Source of the DNA: Candidatus Flexifilum affinis
GTDB lineage: Bacteria > Chloroflexota > Anaerolineae > Aggregatilineales > Phototrophicaceae
Assembly: GCA_016713325.1 (NCBI GenBank)
Contig: JADJPJ010000037.1
Span: 1-64,000 of the forward strand
Direction: 5' to 3'
Length of the DNA stretch: 64,000 bases
The notes beneath the pieces were generated by a model. The model ran no database searches, was not told the DNA's origin, and saw nothing but the letters and a program-made list of their open reading frames with translations. The position numbers were made by a program, and so were the translations under genes. Positions 38,104-46,941 of this stretch are shown in pieces; positions within the stretch are counted from its first letter, which is position 1; each line of letters begins with the position of its first letter.

Positions 38104-38490
38104 TTACAGCGCTTTATCCGCCGCGATGATGTACGCCGCCGTGGCCGGGTTGGTGGCCAGCGGGACGTTGTGCACGTTGCAGATGCGCAGCAGTGTGTTG
38201 ATATCCGGGTCGTGCGGATGCGCACCCAGCGGATCGATGAAGAAGAAGACCGCCGCGACCTTGCCCTCTGCCACCTGAGCGGCGATCTGCGCGTCACCCC
38301 CGATCGGGCCAGAGAGCATGCGGGTCACCGTCAGGTCGCAGCGCTCCTGGATCAGTCCGCCGGTCGTGCCCGTGGCGATCAGATGGTATCGGGCCAGCAC
38401 GTCGCGATGGGCGGAGACGAAGGCGATCATCGTCTCCTTCTTGTTGTCGTGGGCGATCAGGGCGACGGTCTTGGCGGCATGCTCGGTCAT
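38104..38490 (-). CDS. mgsA: Methylglyoxal synthase
   Basis: 128 residues, the family's usual length. TGTTGGLIQ binds phosphate; SGPIGGDAQIAA holds the catalytic Asp; HPHDPDINTLLRICNVHNVP holds the conserved His. It converts dihydroxyacetone phosphate to methylglyoxal, a bypass under phosphate limitation or sugar overload. It is two bases beyond the glycosyltransferase gene, so they form an operon. Confidence 0.93.
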   Translation of the reverse strand: MTEHAAKTVALIAHDNKKETMIAFVSAHRDVLARYHLIATGTTGGLIQERCDLTVTRMLSGPIGGDAQIAAQVAEGKVAAVFFFIDPLGAHPHDPDINTLLRICNVHNVPLATNPATAAYIIAADKAL

Positions 38491-38492
38491 AT

Positions 38493-39821
38493 CTAGTTCC
38501 TGGTGAGAAAGTTCTGGAAAAGCCCTTGCGGGCGCAGATTAAACAGATTCAGGCCCCAGCGCGGCGGCAGGTGTACCCGGTTCAGCCGATCATTCATCAT
38601 GACCGCTTCACGGTAGTGGCCTTCGAGCTGGTTCATCACGGCATCCCACGAGTTGCGCTCGACCGACTGGCGGGCCAGTGCGGACATCTGAACCAGGAGG
38701 GCCGGATCGTCGCGCAGACGCACCGCGGCCTCGGCAAAAGCGGCCCGATCGGCCGGGCAGATGAAGCCGTTGACGCCATCCTGCACCAGATCGACGATGC
38801 CGCCCTGGTCGATGATCACCGCCGGCAGGCCGGACGCCTGCGCTTCCTGTACCACCTGCCCGAACGTCTCTTTGGCACCGGTGAACATGAACACGTCGGC
38901 GGCGGCATAGGCATTGGCCAGATCCTCGCCGAAGAGGTAGCCGGTGAAATGGGTCCCTGTGCCGGCGAACTGCTTTTCCAGGTCCTCGCGCAGGGCGCCA
39001 TCGCCGATGATCGTCAGGGCCACGCCGGGCGTGCGCGCCACGTCCAGCAGCAGGTCGATGCGCTTCTCGTTGGCCAACCGGCCGACATAGATGCACAGCA
39101 GCGATTTGGGATCTCGCCCGTTGAGCAGGAGCTCGCGCCATTCGGTCGAGCGCCGGGCCGGGTTGAACTGCTCGCCGTTGACGCCGCGTCCCCAGCGGCG
39201 CAGCCGGTGATACTTGTTCTGGCGCAGAACGCGCAGGGTCCAGTTGGACGGGACCAGCGTGAGATGGCAGCCGTTGTGGATGAAGCGCAGCCAGTCCGAG
39301 AGGATGCCGCTCAGGAACGGCACGCCGTAAACCTCGGCATAACCGGGCAGATCGGTCTGGTAGTTGGCGATGACCGGGACATGCATCTGCCGCCCGACCA
39401 GCATGCCGCTGACCGAAAGCAGCGCCGGGCTGAACATATGGATGAGATCCGGCTGGAACTCGTTGAGCTTCTGCGCCACCACCGGGTGCGGAAACGCCAG
39501 CCGGCTTTCCGGCGCGGCGGAAATGCCGATCGACGGCAGGGCGACGACTTCGCTCCCGGCCACCCGCTGAGGGGCGATATCGGGAGCGAAGACGATGACT
39601 TCGCGTCCGGTTTCGCGCAGATATCGCAGCGTCAGATAGGCGGTCTTGGAAACGCCGTCGACCTTGGGCAGAAATGCTTCAGCGAAAATGGCGACCCGTT
39701 TGACACGGGCCAGCTCTACAGAAGCGTCGGGGGCGTGGATTGCAGCCTCGCGCGCGAATACTTGTTCCGCTTCCATTGGATCGCGGTGTGCAAGAGTATG
39801 AAGTAGGTCGTTATAGGCCAT
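38493..39821 (-). CDS. Glycosyltransferase family 4
   Basis: 442 residues. GT-B fold: AIFAEAFLPKVDGVSKTAYL in the N-domain, and the nucleotide-sugar site VFMFTGAKETFGQVVQEAQA in the C-domain with the conserved E-x7-E. It resembles enzymes acting on diacylglycerol or phosphatidylinositol. Start at ATG 39821 overlaps the PHP gene by 106 bases; ATG 39776 would reduce that to 61. Operon with PHP and mgsA. Confidence 0.88.
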   Translation of the reverse strand: MAYNDLLHTLAHRDPMEAEQVFAREAAIHAPDASVELARVKRVAIFAEAFLPKVDGVSKTAYLTLRYLRETGREVIVFAPDIAPQRVAGSEVVALPSIGISAAPESRLAFPHPVVAQKLNEFQPDLIHMFSPALLSVSGMLVGRQMHVPVIANYQTDLPGYAEVYGVPFLSGILSDWLRFIHNGCHLTLVPSNWTLRVLRQNKYHRLRRWGRGVNGEQFNPARRSTEWRELLLNGRDPKSLLCIYVGRLANEKRIDLLLDVARTPGVALTIIGDGALREDLEKQFAGTGTHFTGYLFGEDLANAYAAADVFMFTGAKETFGQVVQEAQASGLPAVIIDQGGIVDLVQDGVNGFICPADRAAFAEAAVRLRDDPALLVQMSALARQSVERNSWDAVMNQLEGHYREAVMMNDRLNRVHLPPRWGLNLFNLRPQGLFQNFLTRN

Positions 39822-40465
39822 GATTCACCTTCGGCAGCCGTCCAACCATTCACCAGCGATGCGCGCAGGTCGGCAGCCGTCTTCCCTCTGAAGCGCGTGT
39901 AGCCACTGCCGATGTCTTCCGGCCGATGTGCGTCGCTGTTCCCAACCAACGGAATACCGGCATCCCTGAAGTGCTGCGCAGCGAGCCAGTTTCCGCCTGG
40001 CGTGATTGCGCCGGCATTGAAGATTTCGATCGCGTTTATTCCAGATTCAATTAACACCGCAGGTTTCAAAAGGTAGCGCCAGAAGGCACGGAAATCAATC
40101 GTCGGCTCCAGAGGATGGGCCATGATCGCAAGGCCGCCCTGCTCATGGATGGCGGCCACCGTCTCGACCAGCGACATGCCCCTGGGAATTGGACGGGTGA
40201 CCCACAGCGCCAGGATGTGCCCGTCGCGGCTGGTGACTTCGAGACCGGGAATGATGTCGAAACGGTAGCGATGGCGGTGCTCATAGGCCCACAGGCTGGC
40301 GTCGAGGCAGTCGTGGTCGGTGATGGCCACGACGTCGAGGTCGGTTCGATGTTCGGCGTGGTCCAGCATCTGCTGGACGGTCGCGATTCCGTCGCTGACA
40401 TTGGTGTGCATGTGCAGATCGGCGCGGCCGGTGAGCGTCGCTTCGGACAGGGCGTCGATGGGCAT
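39716..40465 (-). CDS. PHP-domain phosphoesterase
   Basis: 249 residues from ATG 40465 (GGAGG upstream). Metal-binding histidines in DLHMHTNVSDG, AITDHDC, MAHPLE and GNSDAHRP, the PHP hallmarks. Likely hydrolyses a phosphate ester or nucleotide. The last ~45 residues overlap the next gene in another phase and look less conserved; either a real long overlap or a late frameshift. Confidence 0.85.
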   Translation of the reverse strand: MPIDALSEATLTGRADLHMHTNVSDGIATVQQMLDHAEHRTDLDVVAITDHDCLDASLWAYEHRHRYRFDIIPGLEVTSRDGHILALWVTRPIPRGMSLVETVAAIHEQGGLAIMAHPLEPTIDFRAFWRYLLKPAVLIESGINAIEIFNAGAITPGGNWLAAQHFRDAGIPLVGNSDAHRPEDIGSGYTRFRGKTAADLRASLVNGWTAAEGESWPITTYFILLHTAIQWKRNKYSRARLQSTPPTLL

Positions 40466-40721
40466 GATTCCTCCGTCTTTGAGGCAGAAAGTGCACCTTG
40501 AAGAACCATCATAAGGACAGAGTATCAATGTTCCAATAACGCTGAGTTAAAACCTGGGTAGACCGAGGCAAAGCCGACGTAAAACCGAAACGAAGCCGAT
40601 GGCCCTGGACGCCCGCCCCTGAATCCACATGCGCCCGTCGCACGCAGCCTCAATGCGGCAACGGCGCGCTTGTGCTATAGTTAGAAACTGTAATGCTTAG
40701 CACCATCGGGGTCGTGCGCCG

Positions 40722-42776
40722 ATGACACAGGCTGGTTCAACACCATCGTCCGGCAGTGAACGTTATCTTTCGCTGCGCTGGCGGCTACTGCTGCCGGTGT
40801 TCGCCGTCGTTCTGATCGCGGCGGTCATCGGCGTGTATCTTGTCTCACGCGGGCTGACCGTGGGTGGAGCCGAGATGCGCCCCCTGCTGCTGGAGAGCAA
40901 CACGCGCGCCGTCGGCGACCGTCTCAGCCGCTTCTTCGCCGAACAGATCGACGCTGCGGCCGGTTTCTTCCGCACCCCGGAAGGCAGCAACGCCTATGCC
41001 TCCGGCGATGCCGCGCGGCTAGAGACGGCTGTCGCCAATTACGCGCGTCTGGCCGGACTGGATGCCCTCTCGCTGGTCACGCCCGACATCGTCGCCGGCC
41101 AGATGCCCGCCGACGCGTTCATGGTCCGCGTCCCGCTGGACAATGGCGCCACAGCATTCGTCGGCATCGCGCAGGAGCGGCTGCTCCAGGTCGCTCAGAG
41201 CGGCGCGGCGGTCGATCTGCGCATCGACGATTCCACTCGCGCCACCCGCGCCGCCACCCGCGCGCTGTTTCTGGACATCGGGAGCACGGCTGCATCGGCC
41301 AACGCGCCGGTGACGCTGGATGGCGTCGACTACCTCACGGCCAGCATTCCCAACCTCAACGGTCTGGACATCACCGTCTACATGCAGGCGGACCCGCCGA
41401 TCGCCTCGGACGCGACGCGGCAGCTCATCGCCCTGACCCTGGCCATCGTGGCGGCGGGCGTGGTCACCGCCTCGGTGCTGATTGTGCGTCTTGTCCTCGA
41501 TCGGGTTGACAAAGTCCGTGTCGTGGCCGAGCGTCTGGCCGTGGGTGAACCCACCGAGCCAACCGGCATGCGCCCGACCGACGAGGTCGGCCGCCTCGGG
41601 CACGCGCTCGACCGTTACGCCGCGCGGGTTCAGGAGAAGCAGGAAGAGATGCGCACCAGCCTGCGTCGTCAGCGCCGCGAGCTGGAGCACTTCAACGCGA
41701 TGATCGAATCGGTCCCTGACGGCGTCATCGTCCACGACATCGACGGCAGCGTCACCTTCATCAACGAACCGGCCCGCCAGCTCATTGGCGAACGCTACAA
41801 CTTCTTCAAGCGTGCCACCGCCCGCGACATCACCGCCGCGGTGGTCGAAACGCTGGGCGGGCTCAGCACGCACAGCATCGCCCCGCACGGCATTCCACAG
41901 CGCATCGAAGTCGAGAACCGCGTCCTCAGCGTGCAATCGGCGGCGCTCCGCTCAGTGGCCGAGCGTCCGATCGGCATGGTGCTGGTGGTTCGCGACATCA
42001 CCATCGAGGCCCGCCGCGAAGAGGCGCGCGCCCTGCTGCTGGAACAGGTGATCGCCGAACTGGGACCAGAGACCGCCGACGGAGCGATAGCGGCATCGTC
42101 GTCTGGTCGCAATGACGCCGTCGCCTTCACCCAGGAAGCGCGCCGCCGCGAAGTGGCGCTGGGCAAGCTGCTGAGCGAGATGCGAGAACTCACCCAGGTG
42201 GATCAGCACGTGATCCGCCGGGCGCAGCGGCCGATTTCGCTGGACATGCTGGTCCACGCGGCGGCCAACGAATGGCGGGCGACCGCCAGCGCCGCCAATC
42301 TCACCCTGGATGTGGCAATCGAACAGACGGGGCTGACTATCATCGGCGACGAGCGGCGGCTGCGCTGGGCGATTGGCAATCTGCTCGACAACGCCATCAA
42401 ATACACGCCGCCGGGCGGCAAAGTCGCGCTGGAGGTCAAAGGCGCGGAAGGCGGCTACGCCCGATTGCGCGTCCGCGACACCGGCTCGGGGATCGGCGCC
42501 AGCGAACTGCCGCGCGTCTTCGACCGCTTCTACCGGGGTGAGCCGACACTGGCCAACGGCCGGCGCATCGAGATGCCTGGCGTCGGTCTGGGCCTGCCCA
42601 TCGCCCGCGAAATCATCGAAGCGCACGGCGGGCTGATCACCCTGCGCAGCACGCTGGGCATTGGCACGGCGGTCTACTTCACGCTGCCCTTGCAGGGGAC
42701 GCCGATGCCGGCCATCGAGCCTGCGCCTTCGTCGGGCGAGATGGACGATGAAGACGAGACCCTGCGCCTTCGCTAA
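40722..42776 (+). CDS. Membrane sensor kinase with no obvious H-box
   Basis: 684 residues. TM1 ~22-43, an extracytoplasmic sensor to ~235, TM2 ~238-262, HAMP, a PAS domain (~325-430; SVPDGVIVHDIDGSVTFINE), then a HATPase_c with N-box GNLLDNAIKYTPPGG (~550), G1 DTGSGIG (~585) and G2 PGVGLGLPIAREI. Between PAS and ATPase (about 435-490), where S-H-E-L-R-T-P is expected, no histidine is present. The ATPase looks intact. It has no adjacent regulator. It may signal without autophosphorylation or the site is unusual. Confidence 0.85.
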   Translation: MTQAGSTPSSGSERYLSLRWRLLLPVFAVVLIAAVIGVYLVSRGLTVGGAEMRPLLLESNTRAVGDRLSRFFAEQIDAAAGFFRTPEGSNAYASGDAARLETAVANYARLAGLDALSLVTPDIVAGQMPADAFMVRVPLDNGATAFVGIAQERLLQVAQSGAAVDLRIDDSTRATRAATRALFLDIGSTAASANAPVTLDGVDYLTASIPNLNGLDITVYMQADPPIASDATRQLIALTLAIVAAGVVTASVLIVRLVLDRVDKVRVVAERLAVGEPTEPTGMRPTDEVGRLGHALDRYAARVQEKQEEMRTSLRRQRRELEHFNAMIESVPDGVIVHDIDGSVTFINEPARQLIGERYNFFKRATARDITAAVVETLGGLSTHSIAPHGIPQRIEVENRVLSVQSAALRSVAERPIGMVLVVRDITIEARREEARALLLEQVIAELGPETADGAIAASSSGRNDAVAFTQEARRREVALGKLLSEMRELTQVDQHVIRRAQRPISLDMLVHAAANEWRATASAANLTLDVAIEQTGLTIIGDERRLRWAIGNLLDNAIKYTPPGGKVALEVKGAEGGYARLRVRDTGSGIGASELPRVFDRFYRGEPTLANGRRIEMPGVGLGLPIAREIIEAHGGLITLRSTLGIGTAVYFTLPLQGTPMPAIEPAPSSGEMDDEDETLRLR

Positions 42777-42791
42777 GTGAGACGTGGTTCA

Positions 42792-42821
42792 ACCCCCAGC
42801 CGAGGAGCCTCGGCTGGGGGT
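42792..42821. terminator. Bidirectional hairpin between convergent genes
   Basis: Arms ACCCCCAGCCGAGG and CCTCGGCTGGGGGT with a two-base tip. Converging kinase and cytochrome genes end on either side. Confidence 0.75.
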
Positions 42822-42830
42822 GAATTCCAA

Positions 42831-43541
42831 CTACTTCAGCGTGACCAGATAGGCGATCACGTCTTCAAGCTGCGCTGGCGTCAGCACTTCCTCGTAGTTC
42901 TGCGGCATCAGACCGGGCGGATACGGCCCGCCGGCATCGGCCGGGACGATAAAGTCGTTTGGAACCAGGATCGAGTGGCGAATGTACTGGTAGGCGTTCA
43001 TATCCGGGACCCGCGTTTCGGCGCGCACCGACACATTGTACAGCCCTGGCCCGATCAACCGCATCTCATCCGCCGTCACCGTATGGCACAGGTTACATGA
43101 CCAGGTGCCCTGGGTTGTGGTGAACGGCGTGATGAAGACCGTCTGCCCGGCGACCGGGTCGCCCGTCGGCTGCGGGTTGCCGCCGGCGCCCTGACCACCC
43201 GCGCCAGGTCCACCGGCCACCTCGGCCGTCGCTTCAGTTGTCGCCTCGACCGTCGGCTCGACTGTCGCGGTCGGTTCCGGGGTGTTCGTCGGCACGGGCG
43301 TGTTGGTCGGCGGCACCGGCGTCTCCGTCGGCGGATTGGTCGGAACGGGCGTCTCTGTCGGCAGCGGCGTGTGGGTCGGGGCGATGGCCGTCAGGTGTTC
43401 GTCCGTCGCTGCCAGAGCCACCTGGGTGGCCTGCGCTTCCTCGGCCCATTCCGGCGTGGCAACCGTGCCACACGCGGCGACCAGCAGGGCTGCGAGGGCA
43501 AACAGCAGCGGGGTAAAAATACGAAGTGATCGCTGCATCAT
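42831..43541 (-). CDS. c-type cytochrome lipoprotein
   Basis: 236 residues from ATG 43541. Lipobox LVAAC; a Pro/Thr-rich linker of about 55 residues (THTPLPTETPVPTNPP...); then a monohaem domain with C149-x-x-C152-H153 (CNLCH) and a Met ligand at ~211 (GLMPQNYEEVL). A membrane-tethered electron carrier outside the cell membrane. No oxidase or bc1 gene is nearby. Confidence 0.9.
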   Translation of the reverse strand: MMQRSLRIFTPLLFALAALLVAACGTVATPEWAEEAQATQVALAATDEHLTAIAPTHTPLPTETPVPTNPPTETPVPPTNTPVPTNTPEPTATVEPTVEATTEATAEVAGGPGAGGQGAGGNPQPTGDPVAGQTVFITPFTTTQGTWSCNLCHTVTADEMRLIGPGLYNVSVRAETRVPDMNAYQYIRHSILVPNDFIVPADAGGPYPPGLMPQNYEEVLTPAQLEDVIAYLVTLK

Positions 43542-43767
43542 GTGATGCGACTCCAGAATTCGTTTGTGAAGAGAGTAACGAGGCAAGTATAGCGCGGCCT
43601 CCGGCTTGATCAAATGGCCGGCTGTGGATCCGGATTCGACTCACGCCGAATCGAAGGGTCAGCGAAACCGGCGCCGTGAATTCTCTCCAGAGCCTCTGCG
43701 ATTGGCGTAATTTCTAACAACCCCATACAATCGAGAGTGTTCGCGGGCTAGCTATAAGGAGAAGCAC

Positions 43768-44073
43768 ATGGATATCGGTCAGGTAATCAGTGACATCCTT
43801 GCAGCGCCGTTCATATGCCTTGGCTGGATCATCGTTGGTGCCCTGGCGGGCATCATCGCCCACAGCATTATGCGATCTGACGCCCCTCTCATCGGTGACA
43901 TCATCCTCGGGCTTGTCGGTGCGGTGGTGGGCGGTTTCCTCTTGAACCTCTTCGGCATCTACCGGGCAGACAGCGGCATCACCGGCGTGATTGTCAGCCT
44001 CATCGTCGCCGTCATCGGCGGAATCATCATCATTGCCATTGGCCGCCTGATTCGAGGCAGGTCGGTCTCGTAG
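43768..44073 (+). CDS. GlsB/YeaQ/YmgE-family membrane protein
   Basis: 101 residues, three hydrophobic segments with small-residue motifs (GWIIVGALAGIIAHSIM, GDIILGLVGAVVGGF, SLIVAVIGGIIIIAIGRLI). Called transglycosylase-associated or general-stress membrane proteins; the biochemical role is unknown. AAGGAG precedes ATG 43768. Confidence 0.88.
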   Translation: MDIGQVISDILAAPFICLGWIIVGALAGIIAHSIMRSDAPLIGDIILGLVGAVVGGFLLNLFGIYRADSGITGVIVSLIVAVIGGIIIIAIGRLIRGRSVS

Positions 44074-44230
44074 GGGCTGCCTTGCAACGTCGTGCTTCGC
44101 GGCGCGTCTGAGGGAGAACGATGCAGATGATCCCTGTCCCAGAGGCGCACAAGTTCTGATCCGGATCAACGCGAGCAAGCACTGATCGAGCCAGGGTTCG
44201 TCGAAGCCGCCGCTGAAGCGTGTCATCAAG

Positions 44231-44268
44231 AAAGGGCCTCATCCCTGGTTCAGGGATGAGGCCCTTTT
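44231..44268. terminator. Bidirectional terminator
   Basis: AAAGGGCCTCATCCCTG and CAGGGATGAGGCCCTTTT pair over 17 bases with a GTT loop, between convergent genes. Confidence 0.9.
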
Positions 44269-44289
44269 CTCTGTCAATACGACCGGCGA

Positions 44290-45714
44290 TCATCGGTCGG
44301 CAGGGTTGAGCCACGCCGGCGGCACCTTGGGCAGCCGGATCGGCAGGCGTATCCGCCCTCTGTCCTTATCGAACATGTTATCGCCCCATTCAAAGGGCGC
44401 TTCCTCGCCTGGGAAGGGGTCTTCCAGATTGATCTTGTGCCACAGGTAGGAGACCAGCACCCGCAGCGAGGCCATGATCGGCGCCACCAGGAAGGCGCCC
44501 AGGACGCCGCCCGCGGCCGCCCCAATGAAGACGCCGACGATGATCAGCGGCAGCGGCAGCTCCAGAGCATCGCCCAGGATTTTCGGAGCAATCACATTCC
44601 AGATGATCTGGTTGATGATCAGGTTGACGATGACCACGAACAGCGCCACCACCGCGTACGGCATCGACGGGAAAACCGTCGACCCCTGAATCAGCGGCAC
44701 CAGTCCCAGCGGGACCAGGGCGATGATGCTGCCGATGGTCGGGATGAGCGAGATCACGCCGGTAAACACCGCCAGAATGACCGCGCTGCCGATACCCATC
44801 AGCGAGAGCTGGAACCAGGTCAACACGCCGATCATCACGCCGATCAGCACCTGTCCCCGGAAGAAGCCGTTCCACACGCGGATCATGCGCCGCGTCAGCA
44901 GCGCCACCTCACGCTGATAGGCCACCGGAATGCGGGCCGCCAGCGATCGCTGCGTTTTGGGAATGTCGAGCAGCACCAGGAACGAGATGAAAATGGCCAG
45001 CAGCAAACCGGCGACGAAACCGGTCACACTGCCGATGGCCGATGTCACCGTCTGGGTAACCGAACCGAACACCGACAGGAGCTGATTGATCAGGTTGCCC
45101 AGTTCACCCTGAGGAAGCTGGAAGGCATCTGGCGTACCGGTCTGATCCGTCGGAATCAGCGGCGTGTCCCCCTCAGTGGCGACTGCAGACTCGGTCTGGG
45201 TCGTGCCGTCGGCTTCCAGGCCGGTCTCCGCTGGTGGCGGCGTCGTGGAGACGAACAGTGATTGCAGCGCGACCACCACGTCAGAGAGGATCATCCGGGT
45301 GCCAAAGATCTCGATGACGGCGTCATGAGGGTCAAGCTTGAGCAGCGCCTCGGTAAACGCCACATATCCCTGTTCCAGCGTATTGAACACGCTGTTGGCG
45401 CCGGAGAGCAGCGTCGGGATGATCACCAGCAGGCCGATGATCAGCAGCGTGATGAGCAGCATATAGAGCAGGATGACGGCCAGCGCATAGGGGATTGGCG
45501 TGTTGAGGGCAATGGTACGGCTGGGCAGAAACATGACGAAGGCCAGCAAAAAGGCGATCGTCAACGTCGGCAGCACCGGCGCGATCAGAGTCAGCATCCA
45601 GATGGTGCCGAGGATCAGCAGGATGAGCAGGAGCTGCCGCACCCACAGGCTAAACTGCGGCTGATACTGCGGCGGGCTCGGCTGGTTGAGACCAAACTGC
45701 GGTTCAGTCGACAT
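44290..45714 (-). CDS. AI-2E-family transporter
   Basis: 474 residues, about seven to eight helices in the family's 2+ helix pattern (LLLILLILGTIWMLTLIAPV first), a poorly conserved acidic loop at ~150-220, then the conserved QVLIGVMIGVLTWFQLSLMG and FTGVISLIPTIGSIIALVP. Members export small molecules or exchange ions; TqsA exports AI-2 but the substrate here is unknown. Confidence 0.88.
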   Translation of the reverse strand: MSTEPQFGLNQPSPPQYQPQFSLWVRQLLLILLILGTIWMLTLIAPVLPTLTIAFLLAFVMFLPSRTIALNTPIPYALAVILLYMLLITLLIIGLLVIIPTLLSGANSVFNTLEQGYVAFTEALLKLDPHDAVIEIFGTRMILSDVVVALQSLFVSTTPPPAETGLEADGTTQTESAVATEGDTPLIPTDQTGTPDAFQLPQGELGNLINQLLSVFGSVTQTVTSAIGSVTGFVAGLLLAIFISFLVLLDIPKTQRSLAARIPVAYQREVALLTRRMIRVWNGFFRGQVLIGVMIGVLTWFQLSLMGIGSAVILAVFTGVISLIPTIGSIIALVPLGLVPLIQGSTVFPSMPYAVVALFVVIVNLIINQIIWNVIAPKILGDALELPLPLIIVGVFIGAAAGGVLGAFLVAPIMASLRVLVSYLWHKINLEDPFPGEEAPFEWGDNMFDKDRGRIRLPIRLPKVPPAWLNPADR

Positions 45715-45910
45715 AGCGTCCTAACGTCACTGGATATACATATGATCACGAATAGGATAACACCATCGGAATGGATTGGTAGCGCGTCATCCGAAGCGTA
45801 TGAGGGATCCCAGAGTCTCACTCCCCATTCTTCAGATAGTACGATCAATGGGGAGTCAGCGTTGTGGACTCATCCGTCGTACGAACGTGCCAGCCTTGTG
45901 CAGCGGCGGT

Positions 45911-46564
45911 TCAGTCTTCGCGGAGCCCAGTCACCCGGCGCTCGAAGGCTTCCAGCGCTGCTTGCAGGCGCTGCTGGCGCAGTGTGGTGGTCAGATCGCC
46001 GCGGGTGCGCTCCAGGACGCCTCGCACAACGTCGGTGCGCCGCCGCAGATCGCCCGTCACGGCGTCAGGGAAGTCGAAGGTCACAAGCTGATCGTAGATG
46101 GCGTCCATCCAGTCGAGCAGCCGCTCCGCTTCCTGGCTGTCGCCATCTTCCCGGCGCAGGATGTCGAGGATGAAGCGGCGCAGCTCGGTCGCGGCCTCGG
46201 CCAGCCCATTCAGATAGGTGCTGACGCCGACGCCCAGTGACTCCGGCGTGGGCAGTGGGTCGCGGCGGATGATGGCCGCCGTCGCGAACGCCTCGACCAC
46301 CTCTTTGAGCGCATCCTGGGTGTAACCGCTGTCCAGCAGATCAGGAAAGGCAGCGATTCCGGCCGTCAGATGATCGGCAGCGTCGCGCGCTGCCCGCAGC
46401 TTGGCGTCAGCATCCTGCCAGTCGCGCCGGTGAATGGCGCGGATCGCCTCGCTGCACTGCCGGATCAGCTCGCGCGAGCCAGCAATGGCGCGGTCGCGGG
46501 CCGCCGTCTTGACCACCAGCGCCGCGCGGATGCTCTCGCAAATCGGCAGCAGCTCGGCAGTCAT
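45911..46564 (-). CDS. Translin-family protein
   Basis: 217 residues, all-helical. IRAALVVKTAARDRAI and SRELIRQCSEAIRAIHR at the N-terminus; middle PLPTPESLGVGVSTYLNGLAEAATELRRFILDILRR; then LLDWMDAIYDQLVTFDFPDAVTGDLRRRTDVVRGVLERTRGDL, which together are the translin/COG2178 pattern. Eukaryotic translin binds RNA/DNA and with TRAX cleaves RNA; the bacterial role is unknown. Overlaps the DUF3467 gene by four bases (ATGA). Confidence 0.85.
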   Translation of the reverse strand: MTAELLPICESIRAALVVKTAARDRAIAGSRELIRQCSEAIRAIHRRDWQDADAKLRAARDAADHLTAGIAAFPDLLDSGYTQDALKEVVEAFATAAIIRRDPLPTPESLGVGVSTYLNGLAEAATELRRFILDILRREDGDSQEAERLLDWMDAIYDQLVTFDFPDAVTGDLRRRTDVVRGVLERTRGDLTTTLRQQRLQAALEAFERRVTGLRED

Positions 46565-46932
46565 GTGGGCTCGCCTGTCGACTCGTCGGCGGGCGCATCG
46601 CCGGCCGGGCGAAGACCACCAAAGAGCTGATCCGCCAGCGTGGCCGGCTGGGCGGGCACGACGATCTCGCCGTTCTTCTCTTCGTAGCGCTCCAGGTTGG
46701 TCTCCAGCGCCCGCAAAAACAGCTTGGCACTGGTCGGCGTCATGACAATGCGCGACTGAATCCGCGCGCGGGGATCGTTCGGCATCACCTGGGTGAAATC
46801 CATGATCACTTCCGTGGCGGTGTGGCTGACGATCACCACGTTGGCATAGACGGCGTTCAGATTCGGCGGCATTTCGATGCGAAGCTGCCGTCCGGCGTTG
46901 GGTGTGTTAGGAGTGGTATTGGGTTGGGTCAT
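46561..46932 (-). CDS. DUF3467-family protein
   Basis: 123 residues. LRIEMPPNLNAVYANVVIVSH, EVIMDFTQVMPNDPRARIQS and PTSAKLFLRALETNLERYEE match the DUF3467 pattern. The function of the family is unknown. Translationally coupled to the translin gene that follows. Confidence 0.8.
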   Translation of the reverse strand: MTQPNTTPNTPNAGRQLRIEMPPNLNAVYANVVIVSHTATEVIMDFTQVMPNDPRARIQSRIVMTPTSAKLFLRALETNLERYEEKNGEIVVPAQPATLADQLFGGLRPAGDAPADESTGEPT

Positions 46933-46941
46933 GAATAAGCC

